From assembly GCA_041736675.1 (NCBI GenBank), contig JBGSTD010000002.1, positions 1-64,000 of the forward strand: DNA of 64,000 nucleotides, read 5' to 3'. Shown piece after piece: positions 42,204 to 52,107 of this stretch (positions within the stretch are counted from its first letter, which is position 1; the number at the start of each line of letters is the position of its first letter). The notes below the pieces were generated by a model, which saw only the letters and a program-made list of their open reading frames with translations, was not told the DNA's origin and did no database searches. This stretch comes from Salaquimonas sp041736675. Lineage in GTDB: Bacteria; Pseudomonadota; Alphaproteobacteria; Rhizobiales; Rhizobiaceae. The position numbers and the translations under genes were made by a program.

Positions 42204-43565
42204 TCATGGCTGCAAACTTGCCGCAGGGTATTGGTCGAGCGAACGCACCCAATCGCGCAATGGAGCGTCAAATTGCGGGCAAAAATGTTCGATTGCCGGC
42301 GAGGCCAGCCGGACTTCCAGTCCCCTTGGAACATTGGAAAATTCCACAAGCGGCAGGCAGGGTGTCAGCGATCCCGATTGCTTTTGGATATGAAGAACCG
42401 GAGTAGACCGCAAAACCGCCCGCGGCTTGACAGGATAGGGTCCGCCACGCAGCGTTTCGAACTCACGGATCTGCTGGCGGCTTGCAACCTCAATGAAGAC
42501 AGGCATCATCAATCCGTTATAGACATGCAACCTGCCATCCCAAATCGCCGCCTCTCCGGCATCAAGCAGCAGGGACGACTGGTTTCGGGCTTCGCGGTAA
42601 AAAACAAGACCGCCATGTTTTGCTTCGATGATCGCACCACCGATGTTGAGTTTTTCAACCCGCTCTTCCTCGCCGTCCGGCATCATCATTTCAAACACCC
42701 GCATCAGCCTGTGACGCGGCAACAAATACGGTTGCCCCCCGCTGATGGCAATCAACGCCTGCAGCGCGTGAAGCGTCACCGGATCAGGTGATTTGCGCAG
42801 GAGGGCAAGACGCGGTGCCTTGAAAATGAAGACCGGACCCGGCTTCATAATGGCGTTTTCCCGCAAAAGCCTTGCGACTTCTGTCGCGAGACGGTTGCGC
42901 AATTTGCCGCTTGCCGCCGCCAGCCGCAAAAGATGTTCCCTCTTTTCAGGAGCTTTTTGCAGCGACTTGCGGATACGAACCCGCTCATAGCTTTCATCTA
43001 GATTGGAGGGATCTTCAATCCAAGGCTGGGCCATTTCTGCAAGATAATCCCGGAGCGTCGCCCGGCTGAGGCCGAGCAATGGCCTGTGAATTTGAGTTCC
43101 GCCGTAAAGCCAGGTTAGTTTGGACATCCCGGACAGCCCGCGTCCGTCGCCGCTTTCGCTCTGGCGAATCGAACGCATCATCACAGTCTCAGCCTGGTCA
43201 TCTTCTGTGTGGCCGGTCAGAATGACATCGGCACCAACCTCATGGGCAAAATCATCCATTAGCGAATAGCGCGATTCGCGCGCTGCTTCCTGGATACCGA
43301 AAGACGGCTTGATGCCTTCCCAGGCGAGCGTCACATGGGGAATGTTGAGCCCCGCACAAATACCGGCAACAAAGGCAGCCTCCGCCGCAGCCTCAGCCCG
43401 AAGCCCGTGATCGACCGTAACCGCCTGCAGCATCACCTGGTTTTTCAGCGCCCAGACATTGGCAAGCAAAAGCAGCGCAAGAGAATCGCTGCCGCCTGAT
43501 ACAGCCACAAGCACAGGGCTCTCGGTTGGAACATCTTTGAAAAGGGATTCTGCAATAAGGGTCAA
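42204..43565 (-). CDS. tilS: tRNA(Ile)-lysidine synthase
   Basis: 453 residues with the N-type ATP pyrophosphatase loop SGGSDS (23-28), the motif VDHGLR, and TGHTEDDQAETVMMR. TilS converts C34 of the CAU-anticodon tRNA-Ile to lysidine, which is essential. The only possible start is a TTG at 43563-43565, since a stop codon lies two codons upstream in frame; the ribosome binding site is poor. It sits between cpoB (about 80 bases upstream) and ftsH, as in other Hyphomicrobiales. Confidence 0.92.
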   Translation of the reverse strand: MTLIAESLFKDVPTESPVLVAVSGGSDSLALLLLANVWALKNQVMLQAVTVDHGLRAEAAAEAAFVAGICAGLNIPHVTLAWEGIKPSFGIQEAARESRYSLMDDFAHEVGADVILTGHTEDDQAETVMMRSIRQSESGDGRGLSGMSKLTWLYGGTQIHRPLLGLSRATLRDYLAEMAQPWIEDPSNLDESYERVRIRKSLQKAPEKREHLLRLAAASGKLRNRLATEVARLLRENAIMKPGPVFIFKAPRLALLRKSPDPVTLHALQALIAISGGQPYLLPRHRLMRVFEMMMPDGEEERVEKLNIGGAIIEAKHGGLVFYREARNQSSLLLDAGEAAIWDGRLHVYNGLMMPVFIEVASRQQIREFETLRGGPYPVKPRAVLRSTPVLHIQKQSGSLTPCLPLVEFSNVPRGLEVRLASPAIEHFCPQFDAPLRDWVRSLDQYPAASLQP

Positions 43566-43644
43566 ATATTCAATACCCGGTCGAGTTCGTAGGTTTCCAG
43601 TTTAAACCAATGCCTCACAAGCTTGAAGGAAAAATGTCAATTTC

Positions 43645-44784
43645 TCAACTGTTCTTGCATTTGGCAGCGCGTTGTTCAACTTCTACCCGCTTGCGCACCG
43701 AATTTGACAGTTTCGGATATTTCTTCGGGACTTCCGCATAAGTGGCACAGGCAAGTTCCCGCTGGTCAAGCCCGGCTAGTGAAACACCAAGTTTCAACAA
43801 ATTTTGTGCCCCGAGCGGCGAATCGGGGCTTTGCTTATGGTTTTCCAGAAATATCTTGGCCGCTTCTTCATATTTACCCTGGGAAAAAAGGCTTTCACCC
43901 AGCCAGAATTTTGCTTCAGACTCCTTCTCTGCTCCAGGATAGTCTGCAACATAGCGCTGATACACTTCCTCAGCCTGCTGGTATTCACCTGCCTGGACAT
44001 ATTGATATCCAAGGTCGAACAATTGCTGCGGATCCTGCGGCAAATCCACCACGTCAGGCTGCTTTCCTGTGAGGTCAATCGGCTTGCCGACATTGGAGTC
44101 GACCAATTTTCCATCACCGTCAAATGTCAGTGTGCCGAGCGATATGGGTGGCTCGCCCAACTTCTTTTCCGGTTGGACGGCTTCTTTGCCGTCCAGTATT
44201 TCTGCAGTCAATGTGTCATTCAAATCACCGTCTGACCCGCCGCTTTCGCCGGTCTGATCAGACGGTTTGGACTTTCCCAGGCTTTCATCTCCGCTCTGGG
44301 CAACCTTGTTTTCGTCAGCACTCGCAGCACTGCCGGCGTCCCCGCGTTTTTCAAGTTCCTGAAAACGAAACTCGTTGTCTTCCTGCATCTTGCGGATCTG
44401 CTCCTGCAATTGCAAAAGCTGGAAAGTCATGTCCTCGACCTTGCCGTTGAGCGCGCGCATTTCTTCCTCAAGCTGGTTGATTCTGAAAGCAGCATCATTG
44501 GACTGTGCAAGCTGAAGCGGTTTTCCGCCCTGATTGGAAATTTGGCCTCGCTGTGAAACGAGTCCCTCCGGCGGCAGCACAATCGCATTGCCGGTCTGAT
44601 AGTCTGACCTGTAGCCGGGAGCATTGTCCTTGTCACCGCCTCGCGGGTCCAGCAATTTCAGGTTCGTTTGCCATGGGGCAACAGCAGCCCCCTGTTCCGT
44701 TCCCTGGCCGGCAATGGCGGCAACAGGTGAAAGGCCGGTGATGCCAGCCAGCAAGGCACCGGTTAAAAACTTTGAAAAATTCAT
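43645..44784 (-). CDS. cpoB: Tol-Pal coordinator CpoB / YbgF
   Basis: 379 residues. A signal peptide ends around VAAIAGQG. A coiled-coil trimerisation region (about 100-150, FRINQLEEEMRALNGKVEDM) is followed by an acidic linker and three TPR-like repeats in the C-terminal third, from FDLGYQYVQAGEYQQAEEVY to the final PKKYPKLSNSVRKR. CpoB is periplasmic and links Tol-Pal with peptidoglycan synthesis. ATG at 44782-44784 with AGAGGGA; an upstream in-frame extension to 44985 is not used because it lacks a signal. Confidence 0.9.
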   Translation of the reverse strand: MNFSKFLTGALLAGITGLSPVAAIAGQGTEQGAAVAPWQTNLKLLDPRGGDKDNAPGYRSDYQTGNAIVLPPEGLVSQRGQISNQGGKPLQLAQSNDAAFRINQLEEEMRALNGKVEDMTFQLLQLQEQIRKMQEDNEFRFQELEKRGDAGSAASADENKVAQSGDESLGKSKPSDQTGESGGSDGDLNDTLTAEILDGKEAVQPEKKLGEPPISLGTLTFDGDGKLVDSNVGKPIDLTGKQPDVVDLPQDPQQLFDLGYQYVQAGEYQQAEEVYQRYVADYPGAEKESEAKFWLGESLFSQGKYEEAAKIFLENHKQSPDSPLGAQNLLKLGVSLAGLDQRELACATYAEVPKKYPKLSNSVRKRVEVEQRAAKCKNS

Positions 44785-45033
44785 CCAATATCCCTCTGTA
44801 GTATCCGTCAACCGAACTGTTGATGGTTCTCTTGCCGGAAAATGCTCTTTTGCATCGCAATGCGATAACCTGATCATGTTATCAAAAATGCCCAATAGTC
44901 CAATCCGTAAATTGTTTGCCGTGAACAAATCCCATGCAACTTGGTCAAAATTTTGTTGTGACCAAGGTAAATTGCCGTCACACAACGCATTTGGACGCTG
45001 CTCGAACCAGCAATAAACACTTCAGCCAACAAA

Positions 45034-45058
45034 AAGGGCGGCCCGTAGAACCGCCCTT
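45034..45058 (-). terminator. Terminator downstream of pal
   Basis: 8-bp stem AAGGGCGG (45034-45041) / CCGCCCTT (45051-45058), T-run on the minus strand. It separates pal from cpoB transcription; 45059-45083 is the short tail before the pal stop. Confidence 0.88.
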
Positions 45059-45083
45059 GATCAATAATTGCATTCAGATTGGA

Positions 45084-45593
45084 TTAGCCGGTTGGACCGG
45101 AGAGCAATGTTACAGCACGGCGGTTCTGCGACCAGCAGGAGATATCGTCACATACGGCGACAGGGCGCTCCTTGCCATAGGAGATCGTCTTGATTCTGTT
45201 GCGTGGCACGCCTCTTGCGACCAGATAGTCGCGGGTCGCTGCGGCACGGCGGGCACCGAGGGCAATGTTGTATTCGCGGGTGCCACGTTCATCCGCATGA
45301 CCTTCAATGGTGATGGGATAATTGGTATAGCGGGCAAGCCACTGGGACTGTTTATCCAGTGTGTCGCGAGCTGTCTGGGTGAGGGCTGATGAATCTGTTT
45401 CGAAGAAAATCCTGTCTCCAACATTCACCGTGAAGTCCTGCTCGGACCCGGGTGTTGCACCATTGTTGCTGTTAAGTCCAAGACCATTTGCATTGTCCGG
45501 CAAAGGTTTCTTTGTGGCGCAGCCTGTCAGGGCCAATCCGAGGGCCATGGCCACTATGACCGGTGATGTTAGAAACGAACGTGCAGTCAGCAT
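45084..45593 (-). CDS. pal: Peptidoglycan-associated lipoprotein Pal
   Basis: 169 residues. The lipobox LTGC places the lipidated cysteine at C25. The C-terminal OmpA-like domain has the peptidoglycan-binding pattern TIEGHADERGTREYNIALG and the closing NRRAVTLLSG. Pal anchors the outer membrane to peptidoglycan and binds TolB. The ATG at 45593 follows AAAGGAGTAAGGACG; an ATG at 45623 is an alternative. Confidence 0.94.
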   Translation of the reverse strand: MLTARSFLTSPVIVAMALGLALTGCATKKPLPDNANGLGLNSNNGATPGSEQDFTVNVGDRIFFETDSSALTQTARDTLDKQSQWLARYTNYPITIEGHADERGTREYNIALGARRAAATRDYLVARGVPRNRIKTISYGKERPVAVCDDISCWSQNRRAVTLLSGPTG

Positions 45594-45798
45594 CGTCCTT
45601 ACTCCTTTAATGAATTTGTTCATCCAGTAATAACCATAAAACGGTTAAGGGCCGCTCAACGGTTGTGGTAAACAAGTGGTTAATATTCCGGTTTCTGATC
45701 GTCAAAAACCAATGATTGCGGCAATCGCCATGGCGCCATTTCCTTGCTGGCCAAACCATTTACTGTTGCGATTGCAGTATTGCTTTGCATTCGTCTTT

Positions 45799-47223
45799 TT
45801 ACTCAAGAAGCGGCGACCACGCCGGATCAGACGCAAAGTTCGGAGTTGGAATTTGCCTTTCATGAAAGCCGGTAACATCCACCGAGAAGAGTTTTGCTCC
45901 CCCGTTGGCACCCCGGCTTTCACGGAAGAACATCAGCACGCGGCCGTTTGGCGCCCATGTGGGTCCTTCATTGTGATATCCTTCGGTAAGGATGCGTTCC
46001 TTGGAACCATCAGGGTTCATCACTCCGATGAGAAAGTTTCCGCCTGACTGTTTGGTGAACGCGATAAGATCGCCGCGCGGTGACCATACCGGCGTAGAGT
46101 AACTGCCGGTTCCAAAAGAAATACGCTGAGGCTCGCCGCCATTGGCGGGCATCACATACAATTGCTGGCGTCCGCCGCGATCTGATTCAAAAACGATCTG
46201 GCTGCCATCGGGCGAATAGGACGGGCTGGTATCAATCGCGCTCGAATTTGTCAGACGGGTGGTTGTGCGGGAGCGCAGATCCATCGAATAGATATTGGAA
46301 ATCCCGTCATTGTTGAGACTCATCACAATCTTCTGGCCATCAGGGGAAAAACGCGGGGAGAAAGTCATGCCCGGAAAATCACCGACGACATCGAACTGAC
46401 CGGTTTCGATCTGGCGCAGATAAACCTTTGGATTGCCTCCGGCAAAGGACATGTAGGTGATTTCCTGACGGGTAGGTGAAAACCTCGGCGTCAGCACCAG
46501 TTCGCCGCCTTTGGACAGATAACGCACATTGGCACCATCCTGGTCCATGATCGCCAAACGCTTGACCCGCTTTGATTTCGGTCCGGATTCATCGACAAAA
46601 ACGATCCGGCTGTCAAAATATCCGCTCTCACCTGTCAGTTCCTTGTAAATGGCATCTGCAATGATGTGGGCAAGACGGCGGGAATTGTTGGGATTGGTAA
46701 AATACTGCTGGCCGATAATCTGCTGCGAGCCAAAAACATCCCACAAACGAAACTCGGCTTTAAGGCGTCCGTCGCCTTCTGTCGAAACACTCCCGGTGAC
46801 AAGCGCTTGTGCATTGATGACACGCCAGTCTTCAAAACGCGGAACCGCATTGTGATCGGATATCTGCTGAATGAAAGCGGCCTGGTCAATTGGCGCAAAC
46901 AGGCCGGAATTCCGCAAATCAGCGTCGATGATCTTGGAGATCTCTCCACCGAGCTCACCGGAAAAATTGGTGATCGCGATCGGCAGCGGCTCGACATTGC
47001 CCTTGTTGATATTGATTTCGACCTTCGCGTGCGATGGAGCGGAAAAAGCCAGCAATCCAACGAGAAGGATGAACAACACCGCGACGAATTTCAAAACGCT
47101 CGACCCGCCCAATCTGGCATCAAACTCGTCCAGCGCTATCGTGCCTTGACGGGCGGATGAGCCGGAACAAATCCAGCGCTCCATGAAGCTGTGAATATTT
47201 GGGAGGGAGTATTTATTTACCAT
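45799..47223 (-). CDS. tolB: Tol-Pal system beta-propeller protein TolB
   Basis: 474 residues. A hydrophobic signal segment lies unusually far in (about residues 45-65, VLKFVAVLFILLVGLLAFSA), after a charged N-terminal extension. The N-terminal alpha/beta domain (VEPLPIAITNFSG) is followed by a six-bladed propeller with repeats of the form FSPDGQKIVMSLN, YSPDGSQIVFESD and WSPRGDLIAFTKQ. TolB is periplasmic and binds Pal and TolA. The ATG at 47223 has an AGGA site; an ATG at 47184 would shorten the extension. Confidence 0.92.
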   Translation of the reverse strand: MVNKYSLPNIHSFMERWICSGSSARQGTIALDEFDARLGGSSVLKFVAVLFILLVGLLAFSAPSHAKVEININKGNVEPLPIAITNFSGELGGEISKIIDADLRNSGLFAPIDQAAFIQQISDHNAVPRFEDWRVINAQALVTGSVSTEGDGRLKAEFRLWDVFGSQQIIGQQYFTNPNNSRRLAHIIADAIYKELTGESGYFDSRIVFVDESGPKSKRVKRLAIMDQDGANVRYLSKGGELVLTPRFSPTRQEITYMSFAGGNPKVYLRQIETGQFDVVGDFPGMTFSPRFSPDGQKIVMSLNNDGISNIYSMDLRSRTTTRLTNSSAIDTSPSYSPDGSQIVFESDRGGRQQLYVMPANGGEPQRISFGTGSYSTPVWSPRGDLIAFTKQSGGNFLIGVMNPDGSKERILTEGYHNEGPTWAPNGRVLMFFRESRGANGGAKLFSVDVTGFHERQIPTPNFASDPAWSPLLE

Positions 47224-47323
47224 CTGGTTTTCCTGCAATCTGTATTGCTGTTTTATCTTGTTGTTAAAAGCTGCTGGTCACAGGCGGGACATGTCTGCAC
47301 CGCCCTTGTTCGGGTACCGGATT

Positions 47324-48376
47324 CTAAAACATTTCTGCCGCGCTGAAATTGACCACGACTTCGGACCACGTATCATACTTGTCTTTTGGCAGAGAATAAG
47401 GCGCACACCGGCTGACTGCTCTCAATACACTTCCTTCAAATGCCCGTCTTGGTGAGGCTTCCCCGCCACTTGATGTCACTGTCGGGCGTCCTTCAATGGT
47501 TCCATCGGCAGCAAGCTGCATGGTAACTGTCGCACGAATATCCTCGGCTTCAGCCACTCCGGCAGGTACTGACCAGCATTTTTCGATTGCCCCCCGAAGC
47601 GCATCGAGCTCGCTGACACTCAACTTGCCGCTGCTTGATGGTTTTTTTGTGCCGAGCGATGCAGTTTGTGTCGATTTCTTTGCCCCGGTGGATGTTGGCT
47701 TTTCCTTGCTCTGCAATGCCTTCGTTATATCGCCAATCGGATCATCTTTTTTATCCGATGCTGCGGTAGCAGATTTGGCAGGTTCTTCGGCAACCTTGCG
47801 CTCTTTCGTTTCAGCCTTTTGCGGCTTGGCGCTTTCGGGTCTCGGCGTTGGTACGGCCTGAACCTTGGAAAGGGATGCAAATTGTTCACCGGTCTCAGCC
47901 AAGGGCGCTTCTTCACTGACAGTCTTTTCAGTGACAGCAATCTTTGGCTCGTTGAGCGCAGCCACTTCATTGGTTGGCGCAGGTGTTTCCTTTTCAACCG
48001 GCTTTGCCACCGGCTCCACGATCGGCTTTGGCGTTGGCTTGGGCGCAGGCGGAGGTGTTTCGGTCTTGGTTACCTCTACAGGTTTTTCCGCTGGCTTTGG
48101 CGCCGGCTCGGATTTGCTGTCATCCTGCGCTTCACCCACATTCTTTGCTTCCTTGACAACATCAGGACGTTTTGTCGGCGTCGGAGCAGGTGTTTCACTC
48201 AACTTGGCGGTTTTTTCCCCGGCGACAGACTGGGTGATTTCCTCGATCGGAACAATATCAACCGGCAATGCTTCAACGTCTGCCACCTCAAGAGGAGCAG
48301 GCGCGCCCAGGCTGAACAATCCCCACATGAGGATCATTGCATGGGCAGTAGAGGATATGGCAACACCGAGTTTCAT
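47324..48376 (-). CDS. tolA: TolA-like inner-membrane protein
   Basis: 350 residues: an N-terminal transmembrane helix (about 8-26), a long Pro/Lys/Glu-rich extended region (about 45-250, repeated PAPKP and KP-type motifs), and a C-terminal TonB/TolA-fold domain (AIEKCWSVPAGVAEAEDIRA ... RRAFEGSVLRAVSRCAPYSL). It bridges TolQR in the inner membrane to TolB/Pal. The start is 15 bases after tolR. Confidence 0.88.
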   Translation of the reverse strand: MKLGVAISSTAHAMILMWGLFSLGAPAPLEVADVEALPVDIVPIEEITQSVAGEKTAKLSETPAPTPTKRPDVVKEAKNVGEAQDDSKSEPAPKPAEKPVEVTKTETPPPAPKPTPKPIVEPVAKPVEKETPAPTNEVAALNEPKIAVTEKTVSEEAPLAETGEQFASLSKVQAVPTPRPESAKPQKAETKERKVAEEPAKSATAASDKKDDPIGDITKALQSKEKPTSTGAKKSTQTASLGTKKPSSSGKLSVSELDALRGAIEKCWSVPAGVAEAEDIRATVTMQLAADGTIEGRPTVTSSGGEASPRRAFEGSVLRAVSRCAPYSLPKDKYDTWSEVVVNFSAAEMF

Positions 48377-48391
48377 GGATTGCTGATTGCC

Positions 48392-48844
48392 CTATTTGGT
48401 CTGTTCTTGCAGTGTGACCATGGCAAGCTTCTTGAAACCCGCCTGGGACAACAGGCCCATGACCTGCATCACCGCGCCATAATCGGCTGTCTTGTCGCCG
48501 CGCACATAGATCCGGTCTTCATAACCGTTCTTCGCAATGGCAGTCAGCTTGGCAACCACCTCACCCATCGGTATTTCAGTTTCCTGCAGGAAGACCTGCC
48601 CCTTGTCATTGACCGAAACTGAAATCGGCTGGGTCTCGGAATTGAGTGCCTTGGCCTGTGTTTCCGGCAGATCAATCGGAACGCCAACGGTAAGCAGCGG
48701 CGCTGCAACCATGAAAATGATCAAAAGCACCAGCATCACGTCAACGAATGGCGTGACGTTGATCTCGCTCATCACGGCATGGCGCTTGCCGCCCCTGCGA
48801 CGACGACCACCCTTTACGCCGGAACCACCTGTAGACATACCCAT
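48392..48844 (-). CDS. tolR: TolR biopolymer transport protein
   Basis: 150 residues. A basic N-terminus (KGGRRRRGGKRHAV) is followed by SEINVTPFVDVMLVLLIIFM, in which the conserved aspartate of the transmembrane helix conducts protons, and a periplasmic domain. It pairs with TolQ to energise TolA. Start ATG at 48844. It is separated from tolQ by about 40 bases. Confidence 0.93.
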   Translation of the reverse strand: MGMSTGGSGVKGGRRRRGGKRHAVMSEINVTPFVDVMLVLLIIFMVAAPLLTVGVPIDLPETQAKALNSETQPISVSVNDKGQVFLQETEIPMGEVVAKLTAIAKNGYEDRIYVRGDKTADYGAVMQVMGLLSQAGFKKLAMVTLQEQTK

Positions 48845-48887
48845 CGGTTTATTTCCTCAAACCTTCAAATTTCCGCCTGATCAGCGC

Positions 48888-49643
48888 TTACTGCTGGCGT
48901 CCGTTTTTCTCATCAATCTGTCGCGAAAGTATGGCCGAAAACTCATCGGCAAATCCTTCCATGCGTCCGGCGATTTTTCCGGCATCAGAAGAAAGCTTGT
49001 TGTAGGCAATAACGGCGGGAATGGCTGCCATCAGGCCAAGTGCTGTTGCCAGCAATGCCTCGGCAATACCTGGGGCAACAACGGCAAGACTGGTGGATTT
49101 GGATCCTGCAATCGCCTGAAATGACGTCATGATGCCGACGACCGTTCCAAACAGGCCGACAAACGGGGCTGCTGCGCCGACTGTTGCCAGAAAGCCAAGG
49201 CGCTTTTCAATGCGCTCCATCTCGCGGGCCAGCGATACATCCAGCACCTTGTCGATACGGGTCTGCAGACCGATGGCCGAATTGGCACCGCGCTCATAGC
49301 TTTTCTTCCACTCACGCATCGCTGTCACAAAAAGCGCACCCATTCCCGTCGGAGCCTTGTCGGCCAGCGAGCGGTACAATTCCTCCAGCGAACGGCCTGA
49401 CCAGAACACTTCCTCGAACCGGTCGAGCTGGCGTTTTGTCCGCGCAAACAGCACGATCTTGTCGACCATGATCGCCCAACTCCAAACTGAAGCAATCAAC
49501 AGTCCGATCATCACAAGCTTGACGGTAAAGCCAGCCTGAATGAAAAGGCCGAGGATTGAAGTATCTCCGGCAGCTTCGAGGCCACCTGATGTTACTTCCT
49601 GTGCGAAAGCCGCTGACACGGCAAAAAGCTCTATCCCGCTCAT
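48888..49643 (-). CDS. tolQ: TolQ proton channel subunit
   Basis: 251 residues of the MotA/TolQ/ExbB family, with three transmembrane helices (about 38-58, 150-172, 183-205) and the family motifs FVGLFGTVVGIMTSF and GIAEALLATALGLMAAIPAV. ATG at 49643 behind GGGAGG. The gene begins the tolQ-tolR-tolA-tolB run. Confidence 0.94.
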   Translation of the reverse strand: MSGIELFAVSAAFAQEVTSGGLEAAGDTSILGLFIQAGFTVKLVMIGLLIASVWSWAIMVDKIVLFARTKRQLDRFEEVFWSGRSLEELYRSLADKAPTGMGALFVTAMREWKKSYERGANSAIGLQTRIDKVLDVSLAREMERIEKRLGFLATVGAAAPFVGLFGTVVGIMTSFQAIAGSKSTSLAVVAPGIAEALLATALGLMAAIPAVIAYNKLSSDAGKIAGRMEGFADEFSAILSRQIDEKNGRQQ

Positions 49644-49929
49644 GGGAGGTTCCCTGTCTGGTTTGATTTGGACTGAAAGGCAGGCGTGAAGGTTTCAGCA
49701 AAACATGCAAAACACGACAAAAACCGCACCATTACCGTTCCAAAAGCTGAAAATCATGGTTAAACAAAGGCATGAGCCAAAACGGCACACACATAGGGTA
49801 TATTCAGGGTCATTAATGAACGATTAGGGTAAACGAAGCGTTAGGATTCACCGCTCAAAACCCGATATTGATATTGAAATAGGCGACGAATCCTGCTGGA
49901 ACCCTGAAGGTAATCCTTTTGCCTCGCCC

Positions 49930-50310
49930 GTGAGCAATGACTTTAGGCTTTGCTGCATGCATGGATTAGCAAACCTGAAACTGAAACCATACAAGGCGCA
50001 GAAGCTGTTGAACTTCGAAAAAATTGCTCTTTTACGCATTGAAGCAGCGATGGAGGAAGGTGTCTTCGATAACCTGCCAGGTGCAGGCAAGCCTCTGCCA
50101 CCTGTGAAGGGCGGTGATTTTACAGCAGATTTCTACGCACGAATGCTGAAGGAGGCAGGCGCCTTGCCACCTGAGGTCACCTTGAAAAAGGAAATCGTCG
50201 CCGACGCCAAGGCTGCAGCAATCCTGCCTGAAGGAGAAGAGCGTGAAAAGGCGCTCACCCTCCTTGCCGAAAAACGCATGCGCCTCGCCATGATGATCGA
50301 GCGCGGATAG
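49930..50310 (+). CDS. DUF1992 (DnaJ-related) protein
   Basis: Up to 126 residues. The family core IEAAMEEGVFDNLPGAGKPL is clear, followed by the helical KEAGALPPEVTLKKEI. Its role is not known; members are short and sometimes annotated as DnaJ-homologue. The start is uncertain: GTG at 49930 or ATG at 49957. It is on the plus strand between tolQ and a Tat-type protein and has no obvious link to the Tol operon. Confidence 0.72.
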   Translation: MSNDFRLCCMHGLANLKLKPYKAQKLLNFEKIALLRIEAAMEEGVFDNLPGAGKPLPPVKGGDFTADFYARMLKEAGALPPEVTLKKEIVADAKAAAILPEGEEREKALTLLAEKRMRLAMMIERG

Positions 50311-50418
50311 CCATAATTCGCTGGTTTTTCGGTGTGCCCACTTCCCGCTTTGACCTGTGTCAAGGCGTTTCGCCTCTTCACGGGCTTAGCTTGTATGATC
50401 AAATGTGGGGAATTCACC

Positions 50419-51519
50419 TTGGACAGAAGAACATTTCTCAGAACGGCAATGGGCGGGGCAAGTGCGTCGCTGCTCGCTGGCAGCACAGTTTCGGGCATGG
50501 CAACACCGCCCACAAGTGAATTGTCGATTTATGTTGTTGCCTGGTGCACCTCTGAAAAAGCAGGAAAGCTCCCTTGGGATTCAAGTTCGCCAAGATATCT
50601 TGCAGAACGGTTCCTGCATGTGATCTGGCGCTATTTCAACGACACTGACCCTGTGGATATGGTTCTCAAGGGCAACGCCCCGCATATTGTCGGGCATGCC
50701 TCGCTGGTTGCCGTTTTCACCAGCAAGCAAGGTCGAAAGGAAACGATTGTTTTCAGTCATACCGGGGCGCTGAATCTTGGCGTTTACCGAAATCCGAAAA
50801 TCGCGATCACCGGACTGAGTGACAAGAGATATCCGACCACAAGCCCCTATACCTCGCCATCGGCAAGTCCGATACTTGCCTGCGCCCGTCTTGACGAGGT
50901 TTTTGCAGGCCACAACAGGTCTGGCCGATGGGAAACCAACAGCGAGTTTCTGCAAAGGGTCAAAAGCCACTACAAGCCAAACATTCGAAAGGTCGCATTG
51001 TCAGGCTGGAAGGCTGACGACATGTTCGATAAATTGCAGGCAATCAGGGAAATTACCAAACCGTCCAACAAGTCTCTCTTGGGCGCTCCTGCAATTTATG
51101 GCCTCAACACCACAAGCATCCGTCTTGTCGATCAGTTTGACAAGCCGCTTACCCCTTCCAGCTTTCTGTTGGACGAAAAGCGCATAATGGTTCCTGGAGG
51201 ATGCGGAAACGCAGTACATGGAATCCTTGAAGGTATCGGACTGGCTGGTTTGGTGCCCGAAAACAAGGCAGTTTTCAGAAAAAACTTCTCGATCGATCTA
51301 TTGAAGACTGCTGTGTTGCCAATCATGCTCAATCAGGCGTTATTTGATGCCAACGGAAAGGTTAAGAGCAAAATGCTCTCGGCAGAGCTGGAGAAAATAT
51401 CCGATCATTGGGGAAGCGGGGAAACCGCAATCTTTACCGATCCGAACTATTGGCACGCTGCAATCCGGCCCAATGAATACCTGTGGCGCGAATTTCGAAC
51501 GGCTTTTGGCATCCGCTGA
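50419..51519 (+). CDS. Tat-exported protein of unknown function
   Basis: 366 residues starting from a TTG at 50419, preceded by GGGGA. The first residues give the twin-arginine signal (DRRTFLRTAMGGASASLLAG). The mature part has short Cys-containing segments (VVAWCTSEKAG, GGCGNAVHGILEG) and a conserved-looking C-terminal half. Tat export suggests folding or cofactor loading in the cytoplasm. The family is not recognised. An ATG at 50395 would add eight residues in front of the signal. Confidence 0.7.
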   Translation: MDRRTFLRTAMGGASASLLAGSTVSGMATPPTSELSIYVVAWCTSEKAGKLPWDSSSPRYLAERFLHVIWRYFNDTDPVDMVLKGNAPHIVGHASLVAVFTSKQGRKETIVFSHTGALNLGVYRNPKIAITGLSDKRYPTTSPYTSPSASPILACARLDEVFAGHNRSGRWETNSEFLQRVKSHYKPNIRKVALSGWKADDMFDKLQAIREITKPSNKSLLGAPAIYGLNTTSIRLVDQFDKPLTPSSFLLDEKRIMVPGGCGNAVHGILEGIGLAGLVPENKAVFRKNFSIDLLKTAVLPIMLNQALFDANGKVKSKMLSAELEKISDHWGSGETAIFTDPNYWHAAIRPNEYLWREFRTAFGIR

Positions 51520-51534
51520 CCAAACGCGGTGGTA

Positions 51535-52008
51535 TCACCCCTCAAGCTTTGCCCTGAGGTCATCGGGAAAGCGCTTGGCCCCACCCCCGTGGTGAATGAA
51601 TGCAACCTCCACATCTGCCCCAAGCAGTTCGGTTTCGCTGCCATCCTTTTCGCGCCTCAATACCTCCTGACGCAGGAATGAGCGCGCCCCCGTCAATTTT
51701 TGCAAGGTTGTGCGAACTGTCAGCAAATCGTCAATCACAGCGGGCGGACCAAATTTCAAACTCATCCGGTGGATGGCGAAGGCAGATTTCTCTTCGGCAA
51801 GATCCGTGTGAAAAATATTGAGCAGCCGCAGCCACTCGGTTCTAGAACGCTCCATGTATTTGAGATAGTTGGAGTGATACACAACCCCTGAAAAATCGGT
51901 GTCCTCATAATAGACCCGCACTTCCATCTCATGGCCGTTTTCAATCAACCGGTTGAAAAGTTCCGCCTTCGATCTAGGCTCCATGGCTGTTTCCTGCTTC
52001 AATGACAT
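51535..52008 (-). CDS. ybgC: Acyl-CoA thioesterase YbgC (Tol-Pal associated)
   Basis: 157 residues. The hot-dog thioesterase motif VRVYYEDTDFSGVVYHSNYL carries the catalytic aspartate, followed by KYMERSRTEWLR. YbgC commonly heads the tol-pal operon; here it is on the same strand but separated from tolQ by two plus-strand genes. Start uncertain: 52008 (after GGAG) or 51984 (after AGGAA). Confidence 0.88.
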   Translation of the reverse strand: MSLKQETAMEPRSKAELFNRLIENGHEMEVRVYYEDTDFSGVVYHSNYLKYMERSRTEWLRLLNIFHTDLAEEKSAFAIHRMSLKFGPPAVIDDLLTVRTTLQKLTGARSFLRQEVLRREKDGSETELLGADVEVAFIHHGGGAKRFPDDLRAKLEG

Positions 52009-52107
52009 GAAGGCTCCATTTTTGTCGTTTATGCACTGTCCCCTGTTTGGCACAATTGCTAGGATTGAAACAAGCCCGGTCCACGCGATCAACCCAGAGG
52101 AAACCAA

